Source: Dickeya zeae NCPPB 2538
GTDB lineage: Bacteria; Pseudomonadota; Gammaproteobacteria; Enterobacterales; Enterobacteriaceae
Assembly (NCBI RefSeq): GCF_000406165.1
Contig: NZ_CM001977.1
Span: 1,660,909-1,724,908 of the forward strand
Length of the DNA stretch: 64,000 nt
Direction: 5' to 3'
Each line of letters starts with the position of its first letter. Position 1 is the stretch's first letter. Under the pieces are notes generated by a model. The model worked only from the letters and a program-made list of their open reading frames with translations, had not been told where the DNA came from and ran no database searches. This document shows positions 25,699 through 33,897 of this stretch, one piece after another. Made by a program: the position numbers and the translations under genes.

Positions 25699-27331
25699 TC
25701 AAGGTATGGCGCAGATAGAGACTATCAAACGCTGGTCGCCGGTATGGATAGTGCCGATTGTGACCGTACTGATTGGCGCCTGGATTCTGTTTTATCACGT
25801 GAGTCATCAGGGGCCGGAAATTACGCTGATCACCAGCAATGCTGACGGAATCGAGCCGGGAAAAACGGCGATTAAAAGCCGCAGCGTGAACGTGGGCGTG
25901 GTGGAAGGGGTGAGGCTCAGCGAAGACTTGCACCAGGTGGAGATTAAGGCACGGTTAAACGATGGCATGGATAAACTGCTGAGCAAGGATTCGGCGTTTT
26001 GGGTCGTCAAGCCGCAGATAGGCCGTGAAGGCGTTTCCGGATTGGGAACGTTGCTGTCCGGCGCATTCATCCAGCTCCAGCCGGGTTCCAGCAAGGAAGA
26101 CAGCCGTACGTTCAAACTACTGGATTCGCCACCGCTGGCGTCGCCTGATGCGAAAGGGATCCGCATTATCCTCAACAGTGCGCAGTCCGGGCAGTTGAGC
26201 GCAGGTGATCCGGTACTGTTTCGCGGCTATCGGGTCGGCTCGGTAGAAACCAGCCATTTTGATCCCGCTGCCAGAAAAATGCAGTATCAGCTGTTTGTCG
26301 CCTCACCTTATGACCAACTGGTGACATCGAATGTTCGTTTCTGGAAAGACAGCGGCGTGGCGCTCAATCTGTCGGCACAGGGAATGCGGGTGGAGATGGG
26401 ATCGCTGAGTACATTATTAAGCGGTGGCGTCAGTTTTGATGTCCCCACGGGTTGGGATATCGGCAATCCAGCGCATGAGCGTGATGAATACCAACTGTTT
26501 GATAATCAAAACAGTATTCAGGATTCGCTTTACACCGAATACAAAGAGTATTTGCTGTTTTTCGACGAGTCGGTCCGCGGCTTGCAGGCTGGCGCGCCGG
26601 TCGAATTCCGTGGTATCCGGTTAGGGACCGTTACCGAAGTGCCATTCTTCCCTAGAAATATGTCGCAGCGTTTCGATAGCGATTATCGCATTCCGGTCCT
26701 GGTACGCATCGAGCCAGGGCGGCTTAAACCTGGTTTACGCGACCAGATCAACCTGGAACAAGAGTTAAGTAAAGGCGCTGACTCAGGGTTGCGCGCCTCC
26801 ATGAAGACCGCCAATCTGTTGACCGGCGCGCTGTATGTGGATCTGGATTTTTACCCGCAACAGAAAGGCCGGATGACGTCGCTGGCGCAGGTGGATGGTT
26901 ACCCGGTACTGCCGACGGTGAACGGTGGTCTGACGCAGATTCAGCAGAAACTGATGTCAGTACTGGATAAGATCAATGGCTTGCCGCTCAATCCGATGGT
27001 GGAACAGGCGACGAAAACCCTGACGGAGAGCCAGTCCACCCTGCGCGAATTGCAGAAAACGCTGGCGTCACTCAATAAACTGACCAGCAGCGATGCGATG
27101 CAGCAGTTACCCGCGGATATGCAGCGTACCTTGCGCGAGCTGAACAGTAGCCTGCAAGGAGTACAGCCTGGCTCACCGGCCTATAACCGCATGGTGGTCG
27201 ATATGCAACGCCTTGATCAGACGTTGCGTGAGTTGCAGCCGCTGCTGCGAACCCTGAATGACAAGAGTAACGCGCTGATTTTCGAGGCACCGGGTGCCCG
27301 TGATCCACAACCGAAGAAGGCGAAACCATGA
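25685..27331 (+). CDS. pqiB: MCE-domain protein PqiB
   Basis: Membrane-anchored MCE protein whose stacked hexamers form a periplasm-spanning tunnel for lipid transport. One N-terminal helix (IVPIVTVLIGAWILFYHV) is followed by three MCE domains (about residues 40-130, 160-260, 280-380) and a long helical needle region. From the likely TTG start at 25685 (AGGAG seven bases upstream, 14 bases inside pqiA) it has 548 residues, like E. coli PqiB (546); the next in-frame ATG at 25706 has no good ribosome site. Operon pqiABC, translationally coupled. Confidence 0.93.
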   Translation: MTNTNQGMAQIETIKRWSPVWIVPIVTVLIGAWILFYHVSHQGPEITLITSNADGIEPGKTAIKSRSVNVGVVEGVRLSEDLHQVEIKARLNDGMDKLLSKDSAFWVVKPQIGREGVSGLGTLLSGAFIQLQPGSSKEDSRTFKLLDSPPLASPDAKGIRIILNSAQSGQLSAGDPVLFRGYRVGSVETSHFDPAARKMQYQLFVASPYDQLVTSNVRFWKDSGVALNLSAQGMRVEMGSLSTLLSGGVSFDVPTGWDIGNPAHERDEYQLFDNQNSIQDSLYTEYKEYLLFFDESVRGLQAGAPVEFRGIRLGTVTEVPFFPRNMSQRFDSDYRIPVLVRIEPGRLKPGLRDQINLEQELSKGADSGLRASMKTANLLTGALYVDLDFYPQQKGRMTSLAQVDGYPVLPTVNGGLTQIQQKLMSVLDKINGLPLNPMVEQATKTLTESQSTLRELQKTLASLNKLTSSDAMQQLPADMQRTLRELNSSLQGVQPGSPAYNRMVVDMQRLDQTLRELQPLLRTLNDKSNALIFEAPGARDPQPKKAKP

Positions 27332-27894
27332 TAAAGCAATGGCCGTTGTGGCTGGTGGTGTTGCTGGCTGCCTGTAGCAGCCCGCAGAAAGTCTATTATC
27401 AACTGCCTGTTACGACTCAGGGGACAACCAGCCTGTCGGCGACGCCAGCCGACAGTCGTCAGTTGTGGGTCGCGCCCGTTGTCCTGACCGATTCACTGGC
27501 TGGAAACGGCATCGTGTTCCAAACCTCAGCGGTGCGCTATACCATCGCCGCCAACAATCTGTGGGCCAGCCCATTGGATCAGCAACTGCAGCAGGCGTTG
27601 GCATCGTCGTTACGCGCTCGTCTGCCGGGGTGGAATGTGGCGACTGCCGGTGTTGCCAGCGCGGCGGCGTCCAGTTTGCAAATTAATGTGACGGCGTTTC
27701 AAGGGCGCTTTGACGGTAAAGCGGTTATCCAGGGGGATTGGGTGCTGCGTAGCAATAAGCGTATCGTGACCCAACCGTTTAGTTTTGAGGTGGCGCAAAC
27801 CGAAGACGGTTATGACGCACTGGTCACTGCGCTTGGCAAAGGCTGGCAGCAGGTAGCGGAGCAGATTAGTCAGCGGCTATTAGCCGGGAATTGA
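27328..27894 (+). CDS. pqiC: Outer-membrane lipoprotein PqiC
   Basis: Lipoprotein (formerly YmbA) that caps the PqiB needle at the outer membrane. It has 188 residues with a short signal and lipobox LLAAC (Cys16), followed by an ABC-type auxiliary/DUF330-like domain (VYYQLPVTT..QLWVAPVVLTDSLAGNGIV). The start ATG overlaps the pqiB stop (ATGA). Last gene of pqiABC. Confidence 0.93.
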   Translation: MIKQWPLWLVVLLAACSSPQKVYYQLPVTTQGTTSLSATPADSRQLWVAPVVLTDSLAGNGIVFQTSAVRYTIAANNLWASPLDQQLQQALASSLRARLPGWNVATAGVASAAASSLQINVTAFQGRFDGKAVIQGDWVLRSNKRIVTQPFSFEVAQTEDGYDALVTALGKGWQQVAEQISQRLLAGN

Positions 27895-27954
27895 GACTTA
27901 TATGACATGAAACTCGGATGTCTTATACCGAGAGAGATTGAGTTATAGCAAATA

Positions 27955-28000
27955 CCTCTGAATCCCGTTTTTGTGAGCATGATCGGGTTTCAGGGGTTTT
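27955..28000 (+). terminator. Terminator of the pqiABC operon
   Basis: Thirteen-base arms CCTCTGAATCCCG / CGGGTTTCAGGGG (27955-27967 with 27984-27996), one U-G pair and one mismatch, then TTTTG. The rest of the 27895-28195 gap is rmf leader and promoter region. Confidence 0.8.
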
Positions 28001-28195
28001 GTTTGTGTCTCAGCCGGTTAGCGCGAAATGTGGTTTTATTCTACGGAAAATTCTTCATTCTGGTTCACAAATATGACAATGGCGTGAATTTTGCGCCTTG
28101 ATCTTCGTCTCCCAAATGGCTATTCATAGAGTGTGGTTGCATGAAAAACGACCACTGTTTTCTTTCCACCAGAGTCGAAATGAGGGAAACAAGGC

Positions 28196-28363
28196 ATGAA
28201 GAGACAGAAAAGAGATCGTCTGGCACGGGCGCATTCACGGGGCTACCAGGCTGGTATCATTGGCCGGTCCAAGGAGCTCTGTCCTTATCAATCTATCGAT
28301 GCCCGGTCTAACTGGTTGGGAGGCTGGCGAGAAGCCATGGAGGACAGGGCGGTGATGGCCTGA
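28196..28363 (+). CDS. rmf: Ribosome modulation factor
   Basis: Small basic protein that dimerises 70S ribosomes into inactive 100S particles in stationary phase. It has 55 residues, exactly the E. coli length: MKRQKRDRLARAHSRGYQAG at the N-terminus, ELCPYQSIDARSNWLGGWRE in the middle and ending RAVMA; about 80% identical by eye. ATG at 28196 behind AAGG. It follows pqiC as in E. coli. Expression is ppGpp-dependent in E. coli; nothing in the leader was identified for this. A strong terminator follows. Confidence 0.97.
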   Translation: MKRQKRDRLARAHSRGYQAGIIGRSKELCPYQSIDARSNWLGGWREAMEDRAVMA

Positions 28364-28389
28364 TCACGCCTTGTCAATCGAAAAGGGAA

Positions 28390-28420
28390 CAACCTCCGCT
28401 GCGGCGGAGGTTTTCGTTTT
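28390..28420 (+). terminator. Terminator of rmf
   Basis: AACCTCCGC / GCGGAGGTT (28391-28399 with 28404-28412), loop TGCG, then TTTCGTTTT. Confidence 0.9.
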
Positions 28421-28457
28421 AAGGCGTGGGTAATACAGTGCGCCGAATGGCGTCCCG

Positions 28458-29510
28458 TCAGCGAGCAAAACGGCTGTCTACCGCATCTGCCAGCATACTT
28501 AACAGCCGTTCGCTATCTTGCCAGCCGAGGCAGGCGTCGGTAATCGACTGACCATAGGTGAGCTGGTCTGGATGGCGTAGCGGTTGGGAGCCTTCTACCA
28601 GAAAACTCTCGGCCATCACGCCAGCAATCGCGCTGCCACCGTCACGGATCTGGTCACATATCGTCTGTGCCACCGTCAGTTGCCGCTGGAACTGTTTCTG
28701 GCTGTTACCGTGGCTGAAGTCCACCACCAGCCGTTCCGGTAGGGAGAATTCCCGCAGCGCGTTACAGGCGGCGGCAATGTGTTCCGCTTCGTAATTGGGG
28801 GCTTTGCCGCCACGCAGAATAATATGCCCGAATGGGTTGCCATGGGTCTGGTACACCGTCATACGGCCGTGTTCATCCGGTGATAAAAGCATATGACGTG
28901 CGCGCGCGGCACGGATAGCGTCAATCGCGATACGGACGTTGCCGTCGGTACCGTTTTTGAACCCCACCGGACAAGAAAGCGCGGAGGCCATTTCCCGATG
29001 AATTTGGCTCTCGGTCGTGCGTGCGCCGATGGCTCCCCAACTGATGGTATCGGCAATGTACTGCCCGGTGACGATATCCAGAAACTCGGTGGCGGTTGGC
29101 AGCCCAAGCGCGTTGATATCCAGCAGCAACTGGCGCGCCTGCGTCAATCCTTCATTGATCAGGAAGCTGCCATTAAGCTGTGGATCAGCTATCAGCCCTT
29201 TCCAGCCCACCACGGTGCGTGGTTTTTCGAAGTAGGTCCGCATGACAATCTCCAGCCGGTGCTGGTATCGCGTCCGTAATGCGGCTAAACGTTGGGCATA
29301 CTCTCTGGCGCTATCAATATGGTGAATGGAACATGGGCCAATGATCACCAGCAAACGGCGATCTTGCCCGGAAATAATACGTTCTATGCGTGCACGTGAG
29401 GCGATGACGGTGTCGGCGATATCCGGTATGAGCGGAAGCGCGGTCAACAGTTCATGGGGCGTCATCAGACTGGCAAGTCGTTCACTGCGCCGCTGATCAG
29501 TTAGTTGCAT
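28458..29510 (-). CDS. aroH: 3-deoxy-7-phosphoheptulonate synthase, Trp-sensitive type
   Basis: Class I DAHP synthase: PEP + erythrose 4-phosphate gives DAHP, the first committed step to aromatic amino acids. It has 350 residues. The metal- and substrate-binding segments IIGPCSIH, MRTYFEKPRTVVGWKGLI, SWGAIGARTTESQIHREMAS and VDFSHGN are present. Overall sequence and the neighbourhood (aroH-ppsR-ppsA, as in E. coli) identify the Trp-regulated isoenzyme rather than AroF/AroG. No CTAG-centred TrpR operator is visible in the 163 bases upstream, in contrast to E. coli aroH. Confidence 0.94.
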   Translation of the reverse strand: MQLTDQRRSERLASLMTPHELLTALPLIPDIADTVIASRARIERIISGQDRRLLVIIGPCSIHHIDSAREYAQRLAALRTRYQHRLEIVMRTYFEKPRTVVGWKGLIADPQLNGSFLINEGLTQARQLLLDINALGLPTATEFLDIVTGQYIADTISWGAIGARTTESQIHREMASALSCPVGFKNGTDGNVRIAIDAIRAARARHMLLSPDEHGRMTVYQTHGNPFGHIILRGGKAPNYEAEHIAAACNALREFSLPERLVVDFSHGNSQKQFQRQLTVAQTICDQIRDGGSAIAGVMAESFLVEGSQPLRHPDQLTYGQSITDACLGWQDSERLLSMLADAVDSRFAR

Positions 29511-29673
29511 GTGTAATCTCTAAATGTCCGTGAAATTTATCGTATCGATCCTTGTCGGCCTGGTTGACTTGCGGGGAGGTGGCTGTAAAACCACCTATAC
29601 GCCTGCAGGAAAGCCTGACCGCGATGACCGTAGTTTATCACAGGAGATTTTCTACTCCGCTGGATGAGATCAA

Positions 29674-30495
29674 TTAATACATACGTCGATTTATGCCCAT
29701 CAGGTCAATAATTCTGGCTGAAATTTCTTCTACCGAATAGTTGGTGGTGTTGATGTAGCGAATCTGGTGACGACGGAACAGCGATTCCACTTCGCTCAGC
29801 TCCATACGGCATTGCCGCAGGGAGGCGTACCGGCTGTTGCCGCGTCGTTCTTCACGAATGGCGGTGAGGCGCTCGGCGTCAATGGTTAACCCGAACAGTT
29901 TTTGCTGATAAGGCTTGAGCGCGTCCGGTAATAACAGGTTGTCCATGTCGTCGGCGGTGAAAGGGTAGTTGGCGGCGCGAATGCCGAATTGCATCGCCAG
30001 ATACAGGCTGGTGGGAGTTTTGCCGCAACGGGAGACACCCAACAGAATCACCTGTGCCTGATCGAGATTACGCAATGAAATGCCATCATCATGCGCCAGC
30101 GTATAATCGATGGCCGCGATGCGGGCGTCATATTTGATCAGGTTATTGGCGGTTAACCCGTGGGTGCGATTGGCGACCGGCGTTGGTGAAACGCCCAGCT
30201 CCTGCTGTAGCGGTGCGACCAGCGCCTGCACGATATCCTGGCAGAATCCTTCGCTACCGACGATGATGTCACGGATGGCGGGCGTCACAATCGAATAGAA
30301 TACCAGTGGGCGCACGCCGCTTTGATGGTATAAGCTATTAATCTGATCGCGAACGGCGGCGGCCCGGGTTTCATTATCGACAAACGGCAGGGTGTAGCTG
30401 GTGGTGCCGACCGGAAACTGGGACATGACCGCATGGCCTAACACTTCTGCGGTAATGGCCGTGCCGTCGGATACATAAAATACGCTTCTTTCCAT
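29674..30495 (-). CDS. ppsR: PEP synthase regulatory kinase/pyrophosphorylase
   Basis: Bifunctional DUF299 protein that inactivates PpsA by ADP-dependent threonine phosphorylation and reactivates it by Pi-dependent dephosphorylation. It has 273 residues (E. coli 277). The P-loop GVSRCGKTPTSLYLA and the segment RAANYPFTADDMD are diagnostic. It is divergent from its target ppsA; the start ATG at 30495 lies 33 bases from an ERIC-family element. aroH follows on the same strand after 163 bases. Confidence 0.96.
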   Translation of the reverse strand: MERSVFYVSDGTAITAEVLGHAVMSQFPVGTTSYTLPFVDNETRAAAVRDQINSLYHQSGVRPLVFYSIVTPAIRDIIVGSEGFCQDIVQALVAPLQQELGVSPTPVANRTHGLTANNLIKYDARIAAIDYTLAHDDGISLRNLDQAQVILLGVSRCGKTPTSLYLAMQFGIRAANYPFTADDMDNLLLPDALKPYQQKLFGLTIDAERLTAIREERRGNSRYASLRQCRMELSEVESLFRRHQIRYINTTNYSVEEISARIIDLMGINRRMY

Positions 30496-30527
30496 ACTGA
30501 CTCCTTAAATGCCCTCGCTGGCTATCA

Positions 30528-30797
30528 TATACTCGTCATACTTCAAGTTGCAGGTGCGTTGGCTTTATTACTCGGCCCATTCCTAGGCCTCGCCCTTTCA
30601 GGGCCGCAGCAAGCTGCGTTCAAATCTGCTCCTGGCAGATTTGTCGTTCACCCGAATCACTTACCTGAGTAAGCTCATCGGGACTCACTCTCTAGCCGCA
30701 TTACAAGGCTCTAATGAGCCTTGCCCTGAAGGGCCAACGCGTTGCGTTGTTCAACACGCATGCGTGTTGTCCTGCAACTCGAATTATTTTGGGTATA
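30528..30797. repeat. ERIC-family element with two internal insertions
   Basis: 270 bases bounded by TATACTCGTCATACTTCAAG and CTCGAATTATTTTGGGTATA, the same ends as the copy at 16517. The left arm and first insertion (about 30567-30645) are nearly identical to that copy. The core (ACTTACCTGAGTAAGCTCATCGG) is diverged. A further ~67 bases (about 30704-30770), containing CAACACGCATGCGTGTTGT, are unique to this copy. It lies in the ppsR-ppsA divergent region. Confidence 0.87.
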
Positions 30798-30948
30798 AGG
30801 CTTTTGTGCCGAAAATCAGGTGTTTCCTGACTTTTTTGTTGAAACGGCATTTCATTATCCTCATGATTACGATGATATTATTTCACAATATTGGGATTTT
30901 TCTGACTTTTAGCAATCTCAATCCGTGAATTCCTTTTTTTTCACCTGG

Positions 30949-30960
30949 TTGATCGATTCA
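30949..30960 (-). promoter_or_regulatory. Candidate Cra (FruR) operator of ppsA
   Basis: Minus strand TGAATCGATCAA is close to the Cra consensus TGAATCGATTCA, with an intact left half. It lies just upstream of the likely ppsA promoter, where Cra activates ppsA in E. coli. Confidence 0.55.
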
Positions 30961-31078
30961 CCTTTCCGTCCTTTTTAAAACCCTGTGCTACGCTGATAAA
31001 GCCGAAACTCATTCACGGCGAAATATTTCACACCCTATTTCTTTACATCCTAACTGTATGCAAAAAGGATTATTTTCG

Positions 31079-33457
31079 ATGTCTAACAACGGCCCTGATA
31101 TGCGTAATGTCCTGTGGTATAACCAGCTTGGTATGCACGACGTTGAGCGGGTGGGAGGCAAAAATGCCTCGCTGGGGGAAATGATCACGAATCTGTCGGA
31201 ACTAGGGGTGTCGGTTCCGAATGGTTTTGCGACCACTGCCCAGGCGTTTAATGACTTTCTGAACCAAAGCGGTATCAATCAGCGCATCTATGAGCTGTTG
31301 GATCGTACCGATGCCGATGACGTCAGTCAGTTGGCTAAAGCCGGTGCACAGATTCGTCAGTGGATTATTGATACGCCATTCCAGCCGGAACTGGAGCAGG
31401 CTATCCGTAGCGCCTATCAGCAACTGGCGGATGGCGAACCGGAAGCATCCTTTGCGGTGCGCTCGTCGGCAACGGCGGAAGACATGCCGGATGCGTCCTT
31501 CGCAGGTCAGCAGGAAACCTTTCTTAACGTACAGGGTATCGACGCCGTGATGGTGGCGGTGAAGCACGTGTTTGCCTCACTGTTTAATGATCGCGCCATC
31601 TCTTATCGCGTGCATCAGGGCTATGATCACCGTGGCGTGGCGTTATCCGCCGGGGTTCAGCGCATGGTGCGTTCGGATCTGGCGGCTTCTGGCGTGATGT
31701 TTACGTTGGATACCGAATCGGGTTTCGATCAGGTGGTATTTATTACCGCAGCCTGGGGCCTGGGTGAAATGGTGGTACAGGGGGCGGTGAACCCGGATGA
31801 GTTTTATGTGCATAAGCCGACGCTGCTGAGCGGTAAACCGTCGATTGTGCGCCGCAATATGGGCTCGAAGAAAATCCGCATGGTGTATGCCGCGACGCAA
31901 GAGCACGGCAAACAAGTGCGGGTGGAAGACGTAGAAGAAGCACAGCGTACCCGGTTTTGTCTGAGTGATGACGAAGTGCAGGCGCTGGCGCATCAGGCGC
32001 TGTTGATCGAAAAACACTATGGCCGCCCCATGGACATCGAGTGGGCCAAAGACGGTCATACCGGCAAGCTGTACATTGTGCAGGCACGACCGGAAACAGT
32101 ACGTTCCAACGGTCAGGTGATGGAGCGTTATCATCTGCCAGCGGGCGGCAAGGTGTTGGTGGAAGGGCGTGCTATCGGCCATCGCATCGGTGCCGGTGAA
32201 GTGAAAATCGTCCATGACATCAGTGAAATGCATCGGGTAAATGCGGGTGATGTGCTGGTGACCGACATGACCGACCCTGACTGGGAACCGATCATGAAAA
32301 AAGCGGCGGCTATCGTCACCAACCGTGGCGGGCGTACCTGCCATGCGGCGATTATCGCCCGTGAACTGGGTATTCCGGCGGTGGTGGGATGCGGCGATGC
32401 TACTGAACGTTTGCAGAACGGCCAAAAAGTCACCGTGTCCTGTGCTGAAGGCGATACCGGCTATGTCTATCAGGACTTGCTGGACTTCACCGTGAAAAGC
32501 TCACAGGTGGATGCCATGCCGTCGCTGCCGCTGAAAATCATGATGAACGTCGGTAACCCGGACCGGGCATTCGACTTCGCCTGCCTGCCCAATGAAGGGG
32601 TCGGGTTGGCGCGTCTTGAGTTCATCATCAACCGGATGATTGGGGTTCACCCGCGCGCGTTGCTGGAGTTTGAGCAGCAAACGCCGGAATTGCAGCGTGA
32701 AATCCGTACCCTGATGCAGGGGTATGACGATCCGGTAGAGTTTTATATCGAACGTCTGAAAGAGGGCATTGCCACGCTGGCGTCAGCGTTCTGGCCGAAG
32801 CGCGTGATCGTGCGTTTGTCCGACTTCAAATCCAACGAGTACGCCAACCTGCTGGGTGGCACCCGCTACGAGCCGGAAGAAGAAAACCCGATGCTGGGCT
32901 TCCGTGGCGCAGGTCGTTATGTCTCGCCGAATTTCCGTGCCTGCTTTGCGCTGGAATGTGAAGCGGTGAAACGGGTCCGCAACGGCATGGGGCTGACCAA
33001 CGTCGAGGTGATGATTCCGTTTGTACGCACCGTGGCGCAAGCAGAGGCCGTGGTGGCGGAGCTGGCGAATCAAGGGCTGAAACGTGGCGAGAATGGCCTG
33101 AAAATCATCATGATGTGTGAAATCCCGTCTAACGCGTTGTTAGCGGATGAGTTCCTGAAACACTTTGATGGTTTCTCTATCGGCTCGAACGACATGACCC
33201 AGCTTACGTTGGGGCTGGACCGCGACTCGGGTGTCGTCTCCGAATTGTTTGACGAACGCAATGACGCGGTGAAGGCGTTGCTGGCAATGGCGATCCGTGC
33301 TGCGAAAAAACAAGGCAAATACGTTGGAATCTGTGGTCAGGGGCCGTCTGACCATGAGGATTTCGCGGCCTGGCTGATGGATGAAGGCATCGATAGCCTG
33401 TCGCTGAACCCGGATACCGTGGTGCAGACCTGGCTGAGCCTGGCTGAGAAACGCTAA
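31079..33457 (+). CDS. ppsA: Phosphoenolpyruvate synthase
   Basis: Converts pyruvate + ATP + H2O to PEP + AMP + Pi for gluconeogenesis. It has 792 residues, equal to E. coli. The ATP-grasp N-terminal domain (LGMHDVERVGGKNASLGEM), the central phosphohistidine domain (GGRTCHAAIIARELG, His about 422) and the C-terminal PEP/pyruvate TIM barrel (ending GICGQGPSDHEDFAAWLMDEGIDSLSL) are all intact. The start at 31079 (MSNNGPDMRN) has AAGGA upstream; an earlier in-frame ATG lies before that site. Divergent from its regulator ppsR, and probably activated by Cra. Confidence 0.98.
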   Translation: MSNNGPDMRNVLWYNQLGMHDVERVGGKNASLGEMITNLSELGVSVPNGFATTAQAFNDFLNQSGINQRIYELLDRTDADDVSQLAKAGAQIRQWIIDTPFQPELEQAIRSAYQQLADGEPEASFAVRSSATAEDMPDASFAGQQETFLNVQGIDAVMVAVKHVFASLFNDRAISYRVHQGYDHRGVALSAGVQRMVRSDLAASGVMFTLDTESGFDQVVFITAAWGLGEMVVQGAVNPDEFYVHKPTLLSGKPSIVRRNMGSKKIRMVYAATQEHGKQVRVEDVEEAQRTRFCLSDDEVQALAHQALLIEKHYGRPMDIEWAKDGHTGKLYIVQARPETVRSNGQVMERYHLPAGGKVLVEGRAIGHRIGAGEVKIVHDISEMHRVNAGDVLVTDMTDPDWEPIMKKAAAIVTNRGGRTCHAAIIARELGIPAVVGCGDATERLQNGQKVTVSCAEGDTGYVYQDLLDFTVKSSQVDAMPSLPLKIMMNVGNPDRAFDFACLPNEGVGLARLEFIINRMIGVHPRALLEFEQQTPELQREIRTLMQGYDDPVEFYIERLKEGIATLASAFWPKRVIVRLSDFKSNEYANLLGGTRYEPEEENPMLGFRGAGRYVSPNFRACFALECEAVKRVRNGMGLTNVEVMIPFVRTVAQAEAVVAELANQGLKRGENGLKIIMMCEIPSNALLADEFLKHFDGFSIGSNDMTQLTLGLDRDSGVVSELFDERNDAVKALLAMAIRAAKKQGKYVGICGQGPSDHEDFAAWLMDEGIDSLSLNPDTVVQTWLSLAEKR

Positions 33458-33485
33458 CGCTTGATCTGATTGTTCGACTATACCT

Positions 33486-33520
33486 AACCGCCCGGCGCAG
33501 ATGCCGGGCGGTTTTTTTTA
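33486..33520 (+). terminator. Terminator of ppsA
   Basis: AACCGCCCGGC / GCCGGGCGGTT (33486-33496 with 33503-33513 approx.) followed by a T-run. Confidence 0.93.
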
Positions 33521-33554
33521 TGTCTGTAGACGGTATTGGTAGCAAGGTTCGGAT

Positions 33555-33663
33555 AAAAAAAATGCCCACCTCGGGGGATGGGCAAAGACTACACACAGCA
33601 ATTCGTTACTAGCTCTGACGAGGAGAAACCTCACTGACAAACATTACGTTAACAATAGCTCCG
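33555..33663 (-). ncRNA. rprA: RprA small regulatory RNA
   Basis: Hfq-dependent sRNA that opens the rpoS leader for translation under envelope stress. The minus strand contains AACGAATTGCTGTGTGTAG followed by TCTTTGCCCATC, identical to the 3' half of E. coli RprA, then the terminator stem GCCCATC..GTGGGC and eight T (33562-33555). A -10-like TAGTAT (33671-33676) would start the RNA near 33663, giving ~109 nt (E. coli 105). The 5' half differs from E. coli. It lies beside ydiK, as in E. coli. The 5' end is inferred. Confidence 0.85.
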
Positions 33664-33699
33664 GGTATGAATACTAGGTTTTGGGCCGAGTTGAGTCAT

Positions 33700-33713
33700 T
33701 AGGAATCATCCTA
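33700..33713 (-). promoter_or_regulatory. RcsB box of rprA
   Basis: Minus strand TAGGATGATTCCTA matches 11 of 14 positions of TAAGAATATTCCTA. It is centred about 43 bases upstream of the inferred rprA start, a normal place for RcsB activation. The rest of 33714-33897 is AT-rich with no gene seen. Confidence 0.65.
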
Positions 33714-33897
33714 ATGGTTAATTATTTTTGAATTATTGATTTGCGGTAAAAGTGTTTTTCTCAGAAAAACTGATCTTGAATCGAGTTAAATAGCAAAAAT
33801 AGTGTTTTATGGCTGAGAAGTTTCTTAAAAAGATAAAATTATCTTACATATTAGGAATGTTCCCGGTGCGGATTACACCGGGAAATGAATGTCGTAG

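Noticed and set aside
30641..30928. 95-codon frame upstream of ppsA
   Set aside because: Lies mainly in the ERIC element and AT-rich promoter DNA.
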